A model generated the notes under the pieces. It was not told the DNA's origin, did no database searches, and saw only the letters and a program-made list of their open reading frames with translations. From contig MPUH01000795.1 of the NCBI GenBank assembly GCA_001970955.1, forward strand, positions 1 through 34,604: a stretch of DNA of 34,604 nt. The letters are read 5' to 3'. This DNA comes from Stentor coeruleus. Lineage: Eukaryota; Ciliophora; Heterotrichea; Heterotrichida; Stentoridae. Of this stretch, positions 9,277-19,065 are shown one piece after another. Made by a program: the position numbers and the translations under genes. Position 1 is the first letter of the stretch. Every line of letters begins with the position of its first letter.

Positions 9277-12200
9277 TTAAGTTCCCTTATCAGTAAAATT
9301 TCTCATTTTCTCAGCTAAATAGGCACTTTCTTCAGGCCCAGTATGCATAACCATCTGCCTAAAAAATGAGTTTTCCTCCATGAACAGTTCTTTAGGTTTC
9401 CCAAATTCTACACACATGCCTTTATCCATAACAATGATCTTATCGCTCTCTATAATCGTCCTAATTCTATGAGCAATAATCATCATTGTGCACCCTTGAA
9501 ATTTTCCTTTAACAATCTCTTGCATAATCCTATCAGTTTCATTATCAACATTAGCTGTTGCTTCATCCATCATAATAATCTTATTTTTTCTCAATATAGC
9601 CCTAGAAAGACAAAGTAATTGCTTTTGTCCTGCAGATAAACTTAAAAATTCACTTTTTACTTCAACCAAAAGCCCTTCATCATATTCTAAAATGGTATTC
9701 TTCAACCCTACATCATCAAGAACCTGTAAAATTTCATCATCTGAATATTTGTGAAATGGATCAAGATTATCTCTGATAGAAGCAGAAAACAATACAGCAG
9801 ACTGGGGAATAACTGACATTTGTGAACGTAAATCATGAAGACTAAGCTTCATATAATCATATCCGTCTAAGTAAACACTCCCTGATTCCGGATTTACTAA
9901 TCTAAACAACACCTGAAGAACTGATGATTTACCAGCTCCAGTTCTCCCGATGATTCCTACTTTTTGACCTCCTCGTATATGGAAGCTCAATCTTGCAAGT
10001 GTAAAAGGTAGATTCAGTCTATATCTCATAAAAATATTATCAAATTTCACATCTCCTTTTTTTATTATAAACGTTTCACCACATTCAAAATCTCCTTCTG
10101 GCTCTAAATCAGCATATTCCATTAATCTTTGTGCAGTTGACATACAACTGCCAACTTCAAGTAAATTTTTAGACCACATTGCAGTTATTCCCATTAAACC
10201 TCCACAACTAGCTAGACTATAAGCTGCTAATGAAGGTTGAATTAATCCTTTAGTTCCTACTATGACAATAACGTTTAATATTGCGATAAGCCCACTACTC
10301 AAATCACAATATGCTGTATTAAAACGCAAAAAAGTTTGAAAAGTCAGATAGGATCTATAGTGAATGTCTATATATTTTTCGAAATCTGATAAGAATTTGC
10401 TTTGTAAGTTTAAACAGCGGATTGTTGGAAGCCCATTTAGACATGATGACATTATTGAGATAATTGGGCCACGTGACGTTAATTCTATTTTCCGTAGTTG
10501 GATTATCACAGGGGAAACAAATTTTAAAAGCAAAGTAACGATAAGAATCCAAATTGGGAGGATTATTAGGTTATATGGGATGATGACTATGGCTACAATG
10601 ATGTTAGAAGCTATTATTGCGGTTGTGGATATTGACTCATAAATGTAAAGCTGAAGAGGACCATCTGTTGAGCCGATATCTTTGGAAAACCGATTTATTA
10701 TACGCCCTGTTGGATTTTTATCAAAAAACTCTGAAAATGTTAAAGCTACACTTTTCAATGCTGAGTTATGAAGGTAAAGTGTTGATGAAAAAATTCCATT
10801 AATCAAAGAGTAAACCCTAATAAAAACTGCAATATAAGTCATCAAAACAAGCACTCCCATAACTCCAATGTAATATGTACTTTCTTGATCAGATTGCTTT
10901 GACCAGTATGAAATCCAATAAATGCAGGCTTGGTATAAAGTTTGGCTTAAAATCAAAGCAACTATAGTAAGAATAATCCAAATCGGATGCTTAAATCCCA
11001 TTATAAAATATCTCCAATATATTTTCCACTTCACATTTCCTTCAGCAATTTCCTCCTCTTCAAAAGCAATTTTCTCATTAGCTTCCTCTTTTTCTTGTTT
11101 TTTGTCTTTAGCTTTATGAGCTTTTTTCCCTTTCATAAATGCAAAATCACCAATTATATTTTTTATCTCCTCCCGCTTTTTAAGTTTTCTATAACTACCA
11201 TAAAAAAGATTTCTCCCAGACTCCAAAACTAAAATTTTATCAGCTTGTGATATAAATTGCACTTGATGTGTAACAAGAATAACTGTTTTACCTTTCAATA
11301 TTCCTCTAATACAATGAGTAAATATATTATTAGCTACTTCAGGATCAACTGCACTTAATGGATCATCTAATAACACAATATCAGAATTAGCATAAACAGC
11401 TCTTGCTAGATTTACTCTAGCTTTTTGACCTCCACTTAATGTAGCCCCACGGTCACCAACCAGAGTTTCATCACCACTTTGGAAAATTTCAAAGTCTTTC
11501 ATAAGAGAACAAGCACTTACAACTTCAGAATAAAAATCTGGATCAAGTGTTCTTCCCATAAGGATATTGTCTTTTATACTCCCTGATATAATCCAAGGAT
11601 CATCTGATGAGTATGAAATCATGCCTTGCATAGACAAATTTCCTGAAACCAAGTTAAGCTCCCCAAGAAGACCCATTAATAAAGAACTTTTGCCTGAACC
11701 TACAGGGCCAACTACAATTACTAGTTCGCCTGTTTGTATGCCTAAAGATATATTTTGCAGGCATTCTCTATAAATAGNAGACAAATTTCCTGAAACCAAG
11801 TTAAGCTCCCCAAGAAGACCCATTAATAAAGAACTTTTGCCTGAACCTACAGGGCCAACAACAATTACTAGTTCGCCTGTTTGTATGCCTAAAGATATAT
11901 TTTGCAGGCATTCTCTATAAATAGATTTAGATCTTTTCAATGTCCTAGCTGTATCATTATTTTCATTATCTATAACTTCATCTCTCCATGATATTGTNGA
12001 TTTAGATCTTTTCAATGTCCTAGCTGTATCATTATTTTCATTATCTATAACTTCATCTCTCCATGATATTGTCACATCAATCAAGCGTACAGAGTATTTA
12101 TCAGATTCTTTATCAAATTCATGACTAAATTCTTTTATTAAAAGTATTTCTCCAACTCTTTTCATAATACCAATAAAGACAAATAACGTGTTGATTGCAA

Positions 12201-13263
12201 TTGTATTGGTATAAACAATAATAATATGAGAGTTTATTAGAACTACAAGTAGAAGGAATACTTTTCCTGGTGTAAAACTATAGCCAAGACTTACCTGAAC
12301 TAAGACAGTAATGAATACGTTCAGTGATATACTGGCAATGCTAGTAACTAGAGTGATACCATTGATGTTCATTACTTTTTTTCGGATGTTGCATTCTTCT
12401 TCACGCTTTTGAAATATAAATTGAAGAAAAGGCAATTCCCAAGCGTATAATTTCATAATTTTTATTCCCTCGATCAGATTTTCAATCATTTTTATACGCA
12501 CATCGCCTATAAGATTAGCTTTAGCACGGTTCTTCTGAGTGAGTTTTCCTACAAAAATTACTATCGGTATATGCAAAACTGATATAGCAATTCCTATAAT
12601 TCCCACAGTTCCAAATGTATAGCTAAGTACTACAATCGCTATTGTAACAATTACAGGAGTACACCATATAAATACTGTAAAATTAGCAAGTTCTAGCAAT
12701 TCCATATCCGTACTAATAGTATTCAATATCTTCCCTCTAGTTTTTTCTTCCCCAGCATAATTATTATTAAGTTTTAGCACTTTTTCTGATACCATAACAG
12801 TAATAAGAGCTTTTAACTGTCCTGTTAGAAGAAGGGTTCTTGTTGAGGCATTAGATCTCATAACTATCCCTGAAATAATTGAAAATATCAATGCTAAAGC
12901 TAATAGAGCTCCTTGATAGCTTGGAGCAGAAGAGTCCATTAAGTATTCTATGAGGTAATTGATTATAACAGCTTGGATTATTGCTTGAGATTGCCCATAA
13001 ATTTGTAAGATCACAGCAATCATGTATTTTAAACCTATTGTTTTTACTATTGCCTTTAAAAAACTTGGCTTTGGCCTTTTGAGTTCTGCTTGCCAATGAG
13101 ATTTAAGTTTTTGAAGACAATTATTAACTGAAAGTTTTTCTGGGATTTTGAATGTTGTTTCTAATGTTGGAGGGGTTTTTCGATAGAAAAAAATCACTTT
13201 AAAGGCCCAACCGTAGAATAAGTCAGAAAGAAAAGATGATTTGTCGTAAGGAAATTCAGCCAT
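9277..13263 (-). CDS. ABC transporter, ABCC (MRP) family, short type
   Basis: Full-length ABCC exporter with two membrane domains and two nucleotide-binding domains (TMD1-NBD1-TMD2-NBD2). There is no TMD0: it begins with the short-MRP N-terminus (SSFLSDLFYGWAF, LKSHWQAEL). NBD1 has Walker A GPVGSGKSS, signature LSGGQKARV and Walker B IVLLDDPLSAVD. NBD2 has Walker A GRTGAGKSS, signature LSAGQKQL and Walker B IIMMDEATANVD, so both ATP sites look complete. The given frame has 1328 codons, including two X residues at N positions 11778 and 11998. Two direct duplications at those N's add 49 and 25 codons, so the natural protein is probably about 1254 residues. ABCC pumps export conjugates and organic anions; substrate unknown. 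Its start is head-to-head with the CDK gene 705 bases away. Confidence 0.9.
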   Translation of the reverse strand: MAEFPYDKSSFLSDLFYGWAFKVIFFYRKTPPTLETTFKIPEKLSVNNCLQKLKSHWQAELKRPKPSFLKAIVKTIGLKYMIAVILQIYGQSQAIIQAVIINYLIEYLMDSSAPSYQGALLALALIFSIISGIVMRSNASTRTLLLTGQLKALITVMVSEKVLKLNNNYAGEEKTRGKILNTISTDMELLELANFTVFIWCTPVIVTIAIVVLSYTFGTVGIIGIAISVLHIPIVIFVGKLTQKNRAKANLIGDVRIKMIENLIEGIKIMKLYAWELPFLQFIFQKREEECNIRKKVMNINGITLVTSIASISLNVFITVLVQVSLGYSFTPGKVFLLLVVLINSHIIIVYTNTIAINTLFVFIGIMKRVGEILLIKEFSHEFDKESDKYSVRLIDVTISWRDEVIDNENNDTARTLKRSKXTISWRDEVIDNENNDTARTLKRSKSIYRECLQNISLGIQTGELVIVVGPVGSGKSSLLMGLLGELNLVSGNLSXIYRECLQNISLGIQTGELVIVVGPVGSGKSSLLMGLLGELNLVSGNLSMQGMISYSSDDPWIISGSIKDNILMGRTLDPDFYSEVVSACSLMKDFEIFQSGDETLVGDRGATLSGGQKARVNLARAVYANSDIVLLDDPLSAVDPEVANNIFTHCIRGILKGKTVILVTHQVQFISQADKILVLESGRNLFYGSYRKLKKREEIKNIIGDFAFMKGKKAHKAKDKKQEKEEANEKIAFEEEEIAEGNVKWKIYWRYFIMGFKHPIWIILTIVALILSQTLYQACIYWISYWSKQSDQESTYYIGVMGVLVLMTYIAVFIRVYSLINGIFSSTLYLHNSALKSVALTFSEFFDKNPTGRIINRFSKDIGSTDGPLQLYIYESISTTAIIASNIIVAIVIIPYNLIILPIWILIVTLLLKFVSPVIIQLRKIELTSRGPIISIMSSCLNGLPTIRCLNLQSKFLSDFEKYIDIHYRSYLTFQTFLRFNTAYCDLSSGLIAILNVIVIVGTKGLIQPSLAAYSLASCGGLMGITAMWSKNLLEVGSCMSTAQRLMEYADLEPEGDFECGETFIIKKGDVKFDNIFMRYRLNLPFTLARLSFHIRGGQKVGIIGRTGAGKSSVLQVLFRLVNPESGSVYLDGYDYMKLSLHDLRSQMSVIPQSAVLFSASIRDNLDPFHKYSDDEILQVLDDVGLKNTILEYDEGLLVEVKSEFLSLSAGQKQLLCLSRAILRKNKIIMMDEATANVDNETDRIMQEIVKGKFQGCTMMIIAHRIRTIIESDKIIVMDKGMCVEFGKPKELFMEENSFFRQMVMHTGPEESAYLAEKMRNFTDKGT
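11632..11924. repeat. 146-bp direct duplication across a one-base N gap
   Basis: Positions 11632-11777 recur at 11779-11924, separated by a single N at 11778. The copies differ by one base that I can see (CCAACTACAA versus CCAACAACAA). They encode the NBD1 Walker A region twice in the ABCC gene. A single N with matching flanks is the pattern of unmerged overlapping contig ends. Confidence 0.9.
11924..12072. repeat. 74-bp direct duplication across a one-base N gap
   Basis: Positions 11924-11997 recur at 11999-12072 around the N at 11998, immediately next to the previous duplication. Together the two small contigs imply a poorly assembled 450-base patch inside the ABCC gene. Both insertions happen to be multiples of three (147 and 75), so the frame stays open. 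Confidence 0.9.
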
Positions 13264-13968
13264 TTTCTCAACTATTATCTAGATATATAAAATTAACAAG
13301 GGCTGGGCAATAGTCAAGAGATAATTCCTAACTAATACTAATACTAATCTAGATATATGAGGCTAGTATATTTAATTATTACATGTTATTATTAGGGGTT
13401 TTCAAAATGATTTGTAAAAATAAAAATCATGAGAGGTTTAAGGAATAATGAAGAGAAAATAAATTCAATTTAATACTGATTTTCAGATTCTCTTATAGGA
13501 TTATATTAGTATATAATAGGCTCTCCTGAATGAGAAGCAGATAATGCTTTTAATAAATAGTTAAATATATCATTTTAATGATATATATATTAATCATCCC
13601 TATTTGTTTATTAATTAATAATACTGGGAATCACAATAGAGTTAGAGGATGAAATATACTTTCAAGAATCAATAATCTAATAACGGATCTTCAAGAATTG
13701 ATTTTAAAGCAAAATTTGAAAGATTAAGGCATTATAAATAGTATTCAAAGGATGCACTTATTTTTAATTATCTGACTTCAAGGTTGTGTTTATTGTTACT
13801 ATCATTTTGGTTCAAGAAATTCGTGAAAATTAATAATTTACTTTGATAGTAATGTTTAGTTATTGCAAACATTTATTTAGATAACTCTTTCAAAAATATA
13901 ATAAAAATTACAAAAAAAAGTAAAAATGCATTATGCAATGGTTTAAAATAATAATAATGAAGTCGAAA
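13264..13968. promoter_or_regulatory. Divergent intergenic region between ABCC and CDK genes
   Basis: About 700 bases between two divergently transcribed genes, so promoters for both should lie here; no specific element is recognised. Around 13625-13735 the plus strand has a few short coding-like segments in shifting frames (ILGITIELEDEIYFQESI, then NNLITDLQELILKQNLKD), which may be a fragment of an old gene, but this is weak. It contains many A+T runs. Confidence 0.4.
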
Positions 13969-14877
13969 ATGGACAAGTACCAGAAACTTGAGAAGATCGG
14001 CGAAGGGACTTATGGAGTTGTATATAAAGCCAGAGATACAACAACAGGTGAACTTGTAGCTCTGAAAAAAATCCGCCTTGAAGCTGAAGATGAAGGAATT
14101 CCTAGTACAGCTATAAGAGAAATATCCTTATTAAAAGAACTTAAGCATCCTAATATAGTCCGGTAAGATTAATTCAGCCTTTGCGATGTAATCCACACTG
14201 AGAGAAAACTCACTTTAGTCTTTGAGTACTTAGATCAAGACCTAAAAAAACTCTTAGATGCCTATGCAGGACAAGGACTTGATCTAGGGACCATTAAATC
14301 TTACTTATATCAACTAGTCAAAGGAGTTATGCATTGTCATAGTCATCGAGTTCTTCACCGTGACTTAAAACCACAGAATCTACTTATAAACCGAGAAGGG
14401 TCATTAAAACTTGCTGATTTTGGACTCGCAAGAGCTTTTGGTATTCCAGTAAGAAGCTATACAAATGAAGTTGTCACATTATGGTATAGACCTCCAGATG
14501 TCTTGATGGGAAGTAGAAATTATAATACAAGTGTTGATATTTGGAGTATGGGATGCATTTTTGCTGAGCTTTTTAATGGAACTCCATTATTTAGAGGAAC
14601 TTCTCATGGAGATCAGCTTAAGAAAATATTCAAAATTATGGGAACTCCTAATGAAGAGACTTGGCCTGGTATTAGTTTGCTTCCTGAGTATAATAGAAAT
14701 TATGAAAAGTACCCTGGAGAGAATTTACGTAATTTGGTTTCGAGGATTGATGATGTGGGGTTTGATTTATTGAGTAGAATGCTTCAAATGAATCCGAGTA
14801 ATAGAATTAGTGCTGCTGATGCTTTGAAACACCCTTATTTGAGAGATGTTCCAGAATTCGTAACTAATATGAGTTAG
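13969..14877 (+). CDS. Cyclin-dependent kinase (PSTAIRE type), one 15-nt intron
   Basis: Exons 13969-14162 and 14178-14877 join to a 297-residue kinase, the size of CDK1. It starts [20 protein letters not shown], which fixes the ATG at 13969; in-frame ATGs 12 and 4 codons upstream (13933 and 13957) are less likely. Features in order: glycine loop GEGTYG, Lys33 in ALKK, the cyclin-binding PSTAIRE helix, catalytic [27 protein letters not shown] with the activating Thr in the T-loop, [22 protein letters not shown], and the terminal HPYL. Thr14 and Tyr15 are present for inhibitory phosphorylation. The T-loop region (AFGIPVR, WYRPPDV) resembles CDK5, while PSTAIRE and the start resemble CDK1/2. 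A cell-cycle kinase role is expected; the paralogue cannot be fixed. Confidence 0.9.
14163..14177 (+). other. 15-nt spliceosomal intron in CDK gene
   Basis: GTAAGATTAATTCAG splits an Arg codon (CG|C), joining HPNIV to [19 protein letters not shown], exactly as in CDK1/CDK2 proteins. Unspliced, it gives an immediate in-frame TAA. The length matches the 15-16 nt introns of heterotrich ciliates. Base 10 is A, as in the other introns of this window. Confidence 0.95.
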
Positions 14878-15409
14878 AATAGTAGAATTTGTGTTAGATA
14901 GGCTTTGGTAGATAAATTTTTAATTAGAAGGTTACTTTTTAATTATTCTTAGTGGCTTTTAGTTGTTGATGAAGTATGATTGTAGAAAATTGTATAAAAT
15001 ATTGATAATAATGTAGGTGATTTCAAGTTAAATACATTCAGGCTTTTTTCCCTCACACAAAATACTATTGTTAAAGTTAATTAAAAGTTCTTATTTCAAA
15101 GGAAATAAAAAAAATAATAAGGTTTACTATAATTTCAGAGGCAATTTACCAAAATTTTTCACAAATTAATAGAGTTAGGCATAGATTTCAATTTGCTTAG
15201 GGTCTTAGAGTGTTACAAATTCTTTATTTATATAAATAATACCTTAATTTTCACTTTTTATACTAAATGTCATCCTATTATATGAAAAATAGATTATGAA
15301 CAGTTTAAAAATACTTAATTAAGTAGATTATCTTTAGAAAGGTGTTTTTTCATTCAATAGTAATGATAATATATATCGAAATATAAAATGGAATAATTCT
15401 GATAATATT
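14878..15409. other. Intergenic spacer, nothing recognised
   Basis: A+T-rich sequence after the CDK stop codon. No coding-like frame, RNA gene or repeat stands out. Confidence 0.5.
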
Positions 15410-15622
15410 ATGCTTACAAGATTAAGATTATTCTCATTCTTAGCTGTTGGGTTCAATATAGCTGCAGCTAAAGTAGTCTTTGTAACCTTGTTTAAACGAC
15501 GCAAAGATGATGCGTGGATGGACCCTATCTCTTCTTATTCGGACCTACCGACAGATCAAGAGATACAAAAATTCGGCAAATTTGTTATAGAAAAAGAACT
15601 TCAACTTGAAGTTGGTAACTAA
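15410..15622 (+). CDS. Small putative membrane protein, unknown function
   Basis: A 70-residue ORF. Residues 5-29 form one hydrophobic segment (FSFLAVGFNIAAAKVVFVTLF) followed by KRR, so either a signal anchor or a single-pass protein with its charged tail in the cytosol or mitochondrial matrix. The tail (DDAWMDPISSYSDLPTDQEI) is acidic and hydrophilic and ends KELQLEVGN. The sharp split between hydrophobic and polar halves supports a real small gene. I recognise no family. Confidence 0.5.
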   Translation: MLTRLRLFSFLAVGFNIAAAKVVFVTLFKRRKDDAWMDPISSYSDLPTDQEIQKFGKFVIEKELQLEVGN

Positions 15623-16109
15623 GTAAATTTGACTAGAATAATTGTTGCATATAGTAAATATTCATTATGAATAAAGCTTTGCTATGAAGTTATCCACTCG
15701 CTTAAAAAAATTTTTGCAAAGGGTCAAAAGAAGGTTTGCTTATTCAAATTTTCAGTTTTTAGAATCTATTTGAAGATTTTCTTATAGAAATTAGTGATTG
15801 TATAGAAAATTTTATATAAGATTTATGTTGTGCAACTGTGAATTTAATCATTTTTATTTTGCTTTGAATGCATTTATATACAAATTATAAGTTAACCATA
15901 ATCAAAAAGTTATCTAAAACCCAATAAATAGTCTTTGAATATACAATCAAACCAAACTATTTGTTTTAAATGCTTTTTTCTTTTAATTATGAATCGTCGA
16001 GTAAGTCTAAACTAACTAATACAGATAATTATAGTAGAATAATTATTTCATTAGAATGATTTGAGTTTATAATATAGTATATATAAAGTAAGGATTATAA
16101 ATACATTTA
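15623..16109. other. Spacer between convergent genes, nothing recognised
   Basis: A+T-rich sequence between the small plus-strand gene and the 3' end of the TPR/IQ gene. No coding frame or RNA gene seen. Confidence 0.5.
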
Positions 16110-17895
16110 TTAAATCAAACTTTTTACCCTCCTTTGACGCCAAAATCGCTGGATGAAGATTATAGCACTTCGTATACTTTGATACAAATCTTTTATAACA
16201 AGCATCCTATACCACCTTTGTATCTTAATTGATAGTCTTTTAATACGCTTATAGCTTTTAACTGCTAGATACCTTCTCACATTTTTCTGTATAATCAAAA
16301 CACATTCATAAATATTCTTCCCATTATTTTTCTTATTTTCACATCGATTTTTAATCTTTACCATAGGACTATTTTCAAATTCAGGTACTTCATAACCCTC
16401 CATCATAGCAAGTTTTTTAAGTTCTTCAAATTCTGCAATAGCTTTATGGGCCTTATCATTGGCTTCTATTCTTTTCTGCCGAGTCTTACTTCTCTGATAA
16501 TTCCTCCAAAATCTTTGTATCATTATCACTTTATCCAAATAATTTGGCACTTTTACAGGATTTTTTTGAGTTTTTTTCTCATTCTCAACTAGATTCTCAC
16601 GAAATTGTATTTTATGTGAATTAGCTGAGCTAATAAAAGTATTTTCCCTTCTAACTTTTTTAGGGGAACTATCAGAAAAGTCTTTATCCATAAGATTTTC
16701 AGGGTTTTTAAGAGAATAGCTTTCAATTCTAGTCTTAATTTTTCTACTGTCGTTCATAATTTTAGTAATTCCATCATTGCTCATGTTTCCTAGTTTAGCC
16801 GGCTTCATAGAACTTGGAGGTTTAGTTTTAATATTTTTCTCAGGCATAGGGGTCATGACAGTATGCTTTGATCTTGATGCTGGCTGATAACTCCTTCTGA
16901 TAATTTTATCATCTTTAATAATACAAGCTTTGCAGTTTTTCTTTTCATGGCTTTTAGGTTTATCAAAACTCTCATCAAAATATAGTCCATCAACAATCTT
17001 CGAATCAAATTTGGTATGGATAATTTTTGTAGTAATTTTTTTAATTCCATCTTCACTAAGCTGGTTTCTGCTTTGAGATGCTCTTGCACTCAAGGTTATT
17101 TATCATAGTAATTTTTTTAATTCCATCTTCACTAAGCTGGTTTCTGCTTTGAGATGCTCTTGCACTCATTGGCTCAAAAACATTTTTCCTAGAGGTTCTC
17201 CTTGAGCTCAAAGGGTCAAGTTTCGATTTGTTAAATATCTGTTTCTTCTCATTAAATATCCTACTAGAATTTTGAGCTTTAGTAGTCACAGGAAACTTTG
17301 GTAAAGTAACTGGATCTTCGTTTTTTGATGTAACTTCCAAATAAGCTTGCAATAGGCATCCAGTAACATTATCAGCATGACCAAGTTCTTTATAAGCAAT
17401 CTCTAATCCTTGCTTAAAGAATTTACTAGCTTGAGGTAACTGGTTAAGACCTTTAAGTGCTTTGCCTATAAACAAAAAAGCTAAAGGGCTAAGATCTTTT
17501 CTAGAATCTTGTGCTTTATTAAGTAACTCAAGAGCCGTTTTCGCATGAAAGAGTAAAGGTTCGTATTGCAGAAACGCTTCCCTTATATAGCAAACATTGA
17601 TATGGATTTCTGCAGCTAAGGATTTGTCAAGGATTTCATCTGATTTCAAGTCAAAAGCTTTTTGGAAAAATGATAAGGCAGGAGTGAATTTCTTTATAGA
17701 TTTGTAATAACACCCTAGATTATTGTAAGTTAAAGCACTAATTCGGTTTTTGCTATCAGGGAAATCTGGAGTGGCTAGTAAGTCCTGAGCTCTTCTGAGC
17801 AAATGTACACAAGCTTTGGGATTGCCTTTGTTTAAGTTTTCTAGGGCGAGGGTGTTAAGGTCCATGACAATACGATCAATTTGCACTTCAGCCAT
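16110..17895 (-). CDS. TPR and IQ-motif protein, frame broken by a tandem duplication
   Basis: Two overlapping minus-strand ORFs (17895-17056 and 17093-16110) are parts of one gene. The N-terminal part has tetratricopeptide-like helices (NLGCYYKSIKKFTPALSFFQ; LFIGKALKGLNQLPQASKFF). The C-terminal part has at least three IQ motifs (IMIQRFWRNYQRSK, LIIQKNVRRYLAVK, IFIQRFWRQRR), likely calmodulin or centrin sites. The segment MSARASQSRNQLSEDGIKKI is encoded twice in different frames because 63 bases are duplicated with a 76-base period. Removing one 76-base period leaves exactly 570 codons (569 residues plus stop). The second copy begins TTG, not ATG, so it is not an independent start. A cytoskeletal or basal-body role is inference. 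Confidence 0.75.
17030..17168. repeat. 63-bp tandem duplication, period 76, inside the TPR/IQ gene
   Basis: Positions 17030-17092 and 17106-17168 are identical, with 13 bases (17093-17105) between. A period of 76 is not a multiple of three and breaks the gene. There is no N here, unlike the other duplications. No GT...AG intron of 15-16 nt removes it. Confidence 0.9.
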
Positions 17896-18199
17896 ACTAA
17901 GTATATATAGGGAGAATAATTGATATAATTTTTTTGGTTTTCTAGATATTAAAATATTCTCATTCTACTTTTATGCATAGATATAAAAGAAAAGAAATAA
18001 TATTGTAAGTTATAATAGGGAATTATAGATTTAGTATAGAAGAATATCTTATAAAATTAATATAAAAATATTGTATATTTATGGAAGAACTTTTAATAGA
18101 GTAGATGTAGAGAGTTAGTGATAAAAATAATGAAGAATAAAAATTTCTCATATAATTACTAGATTTTGGTTCTAGCAACTTTAGAACTTGTATATGCAA
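17896..18199. other. Spacer upstream of TPR/IQ gene
   Basis: A+T-rich sequence containing the promoter side of the minus-strand TPR/IQ gene. Nothing specific recognised. Confidence 0.4.
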
Positions 18200-18736
18200 A
18201 GCCCTGACGATGATTTACGCTCTTAAATGAGTTATATATTAGTTATTTGAGTGGCAGGCAACTTGTTTGGAATAAGATCAGTAGAGATATTGCAAAAATG
18301 GAATCTTAAAATTGTAAAGCTAGATTATGGAATAAGGAAATTCCTTGATAATTTAAAATCCTTCTTTTTATGCTAAGCTAGTATGAACTTAAAATTTGCA
18401 TCATATAAATGGATTGTGTCTTGCAAAAAATCTGTTTTGGCTCTTGTGCAAGATGGAGCAATATCTCGTATATTAGAAAACTTTATCTTAGTGTGAGAGT
18501 AAAGTCTATCTGTGATAATAAAATTTGCAATTCACCAGAAATTAATCTAATTGAGATTACTTGAAATTTACTGAAGACCCAATTCAGAAAGAAGTGAAAA
18601 ATCAAAAATGCATGCAATATCTAGATTAGGAAATATGCCAGATGAATTAGTTTCCAATATAACCAGTAATATAAAGTATTCTGTTTGCAATGCAGTCACA
18701 GAAAACTGGAAATTAGAATTAAATAGATTTAGATAA
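18200..18736 (+). pseudogene. Possible decayed gene, unknown family
   Basis: The plus strand contains several coding-like segments in changing frames: NELYISYLSGRQLVWNKISR (about 18225-18285), an ATG at 18383 opening MNLKFASYKWIVSCKKSVL and running about 37 codons, a TEDPIQKEVKNQ segment near 18570, and HAISRLGNMPDELVSNITSN running to a TAA near 18735. The stops and shifts are not repaired by 15-16 nt GT...AG introns. The residue mix (Trp, Cys, Asp/Glu balance) is less like random A+T-rich DNA than other spacers. Family unknown; this could still be chance. Confidence 0.3.
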
Positions 18737-18841
18737 TTAAAACTAAAGTTGCTCATTAATCGAAATATAGTGATTTAATATTTCTTCCTAAGTTGCAATG
18801 ATAATTATCACCGCTCTATATATTTTTATATGAATTTTGGA

Positions 18842-19019
18842 TAATTTCGACTTTATGGTATAAAAATAGGATATTGATAGAAGTGGCGATAGTATAATTT
18901 AAACTTAAAAATCTTTTTATTTTAAAGAGTTATTAAGTAAAAAAAGTTATATTATGAGACTCGTCAAAGTTAATCTAATCGAGTTTGACTATACTTTAAT
19001 CACCATAAAGTCGAAATTA
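18842..19019. repeat. 178-bp element bounded by 18-bp perfect inverted repeats
   Basis: TAATTTCGACTTTATGGT at 18842-18859 and its exact reverse complement at 19002-19019 flank about 140 bases of non-coding sequence. The pairing continues imperfectly outward (TTTTGGA on the left against CCAAAT on the right). Inside, another short inverted repeat (GTCAAA/TTTGAC and ACTCG/CGAGT) lies at about 18958-18988. It could be a MITE-like element or a hairpin. No clear target-site duplication is visible. It lies 46 bases past the MAT stop codon. Confidence 0.65.
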
Positions 19020-19065
19020 CCAAATGTTATATCACTTTTATTATGAAAGTCTATATCTAAATTAT

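Noticed and set aside
10364..10802. Plus-strand ORFs within the ABC transporter
   Set aside because: They are antisense shadows of the conserved minus-strand gene.
11632..12072. A natural tandem repeat of Walker A segments in the ABC transporter
   Set aside because: Both repeats are centred on single Ns and are near-identical at DNA level, the pattern of unmerged contig overlaps.
16110..17093. Separate IQ-motif gene starting at 17093
   Set aside because: It would start at TTG inside a duplicated segment, and removing the duplication fuses it in frame to the TPR part.
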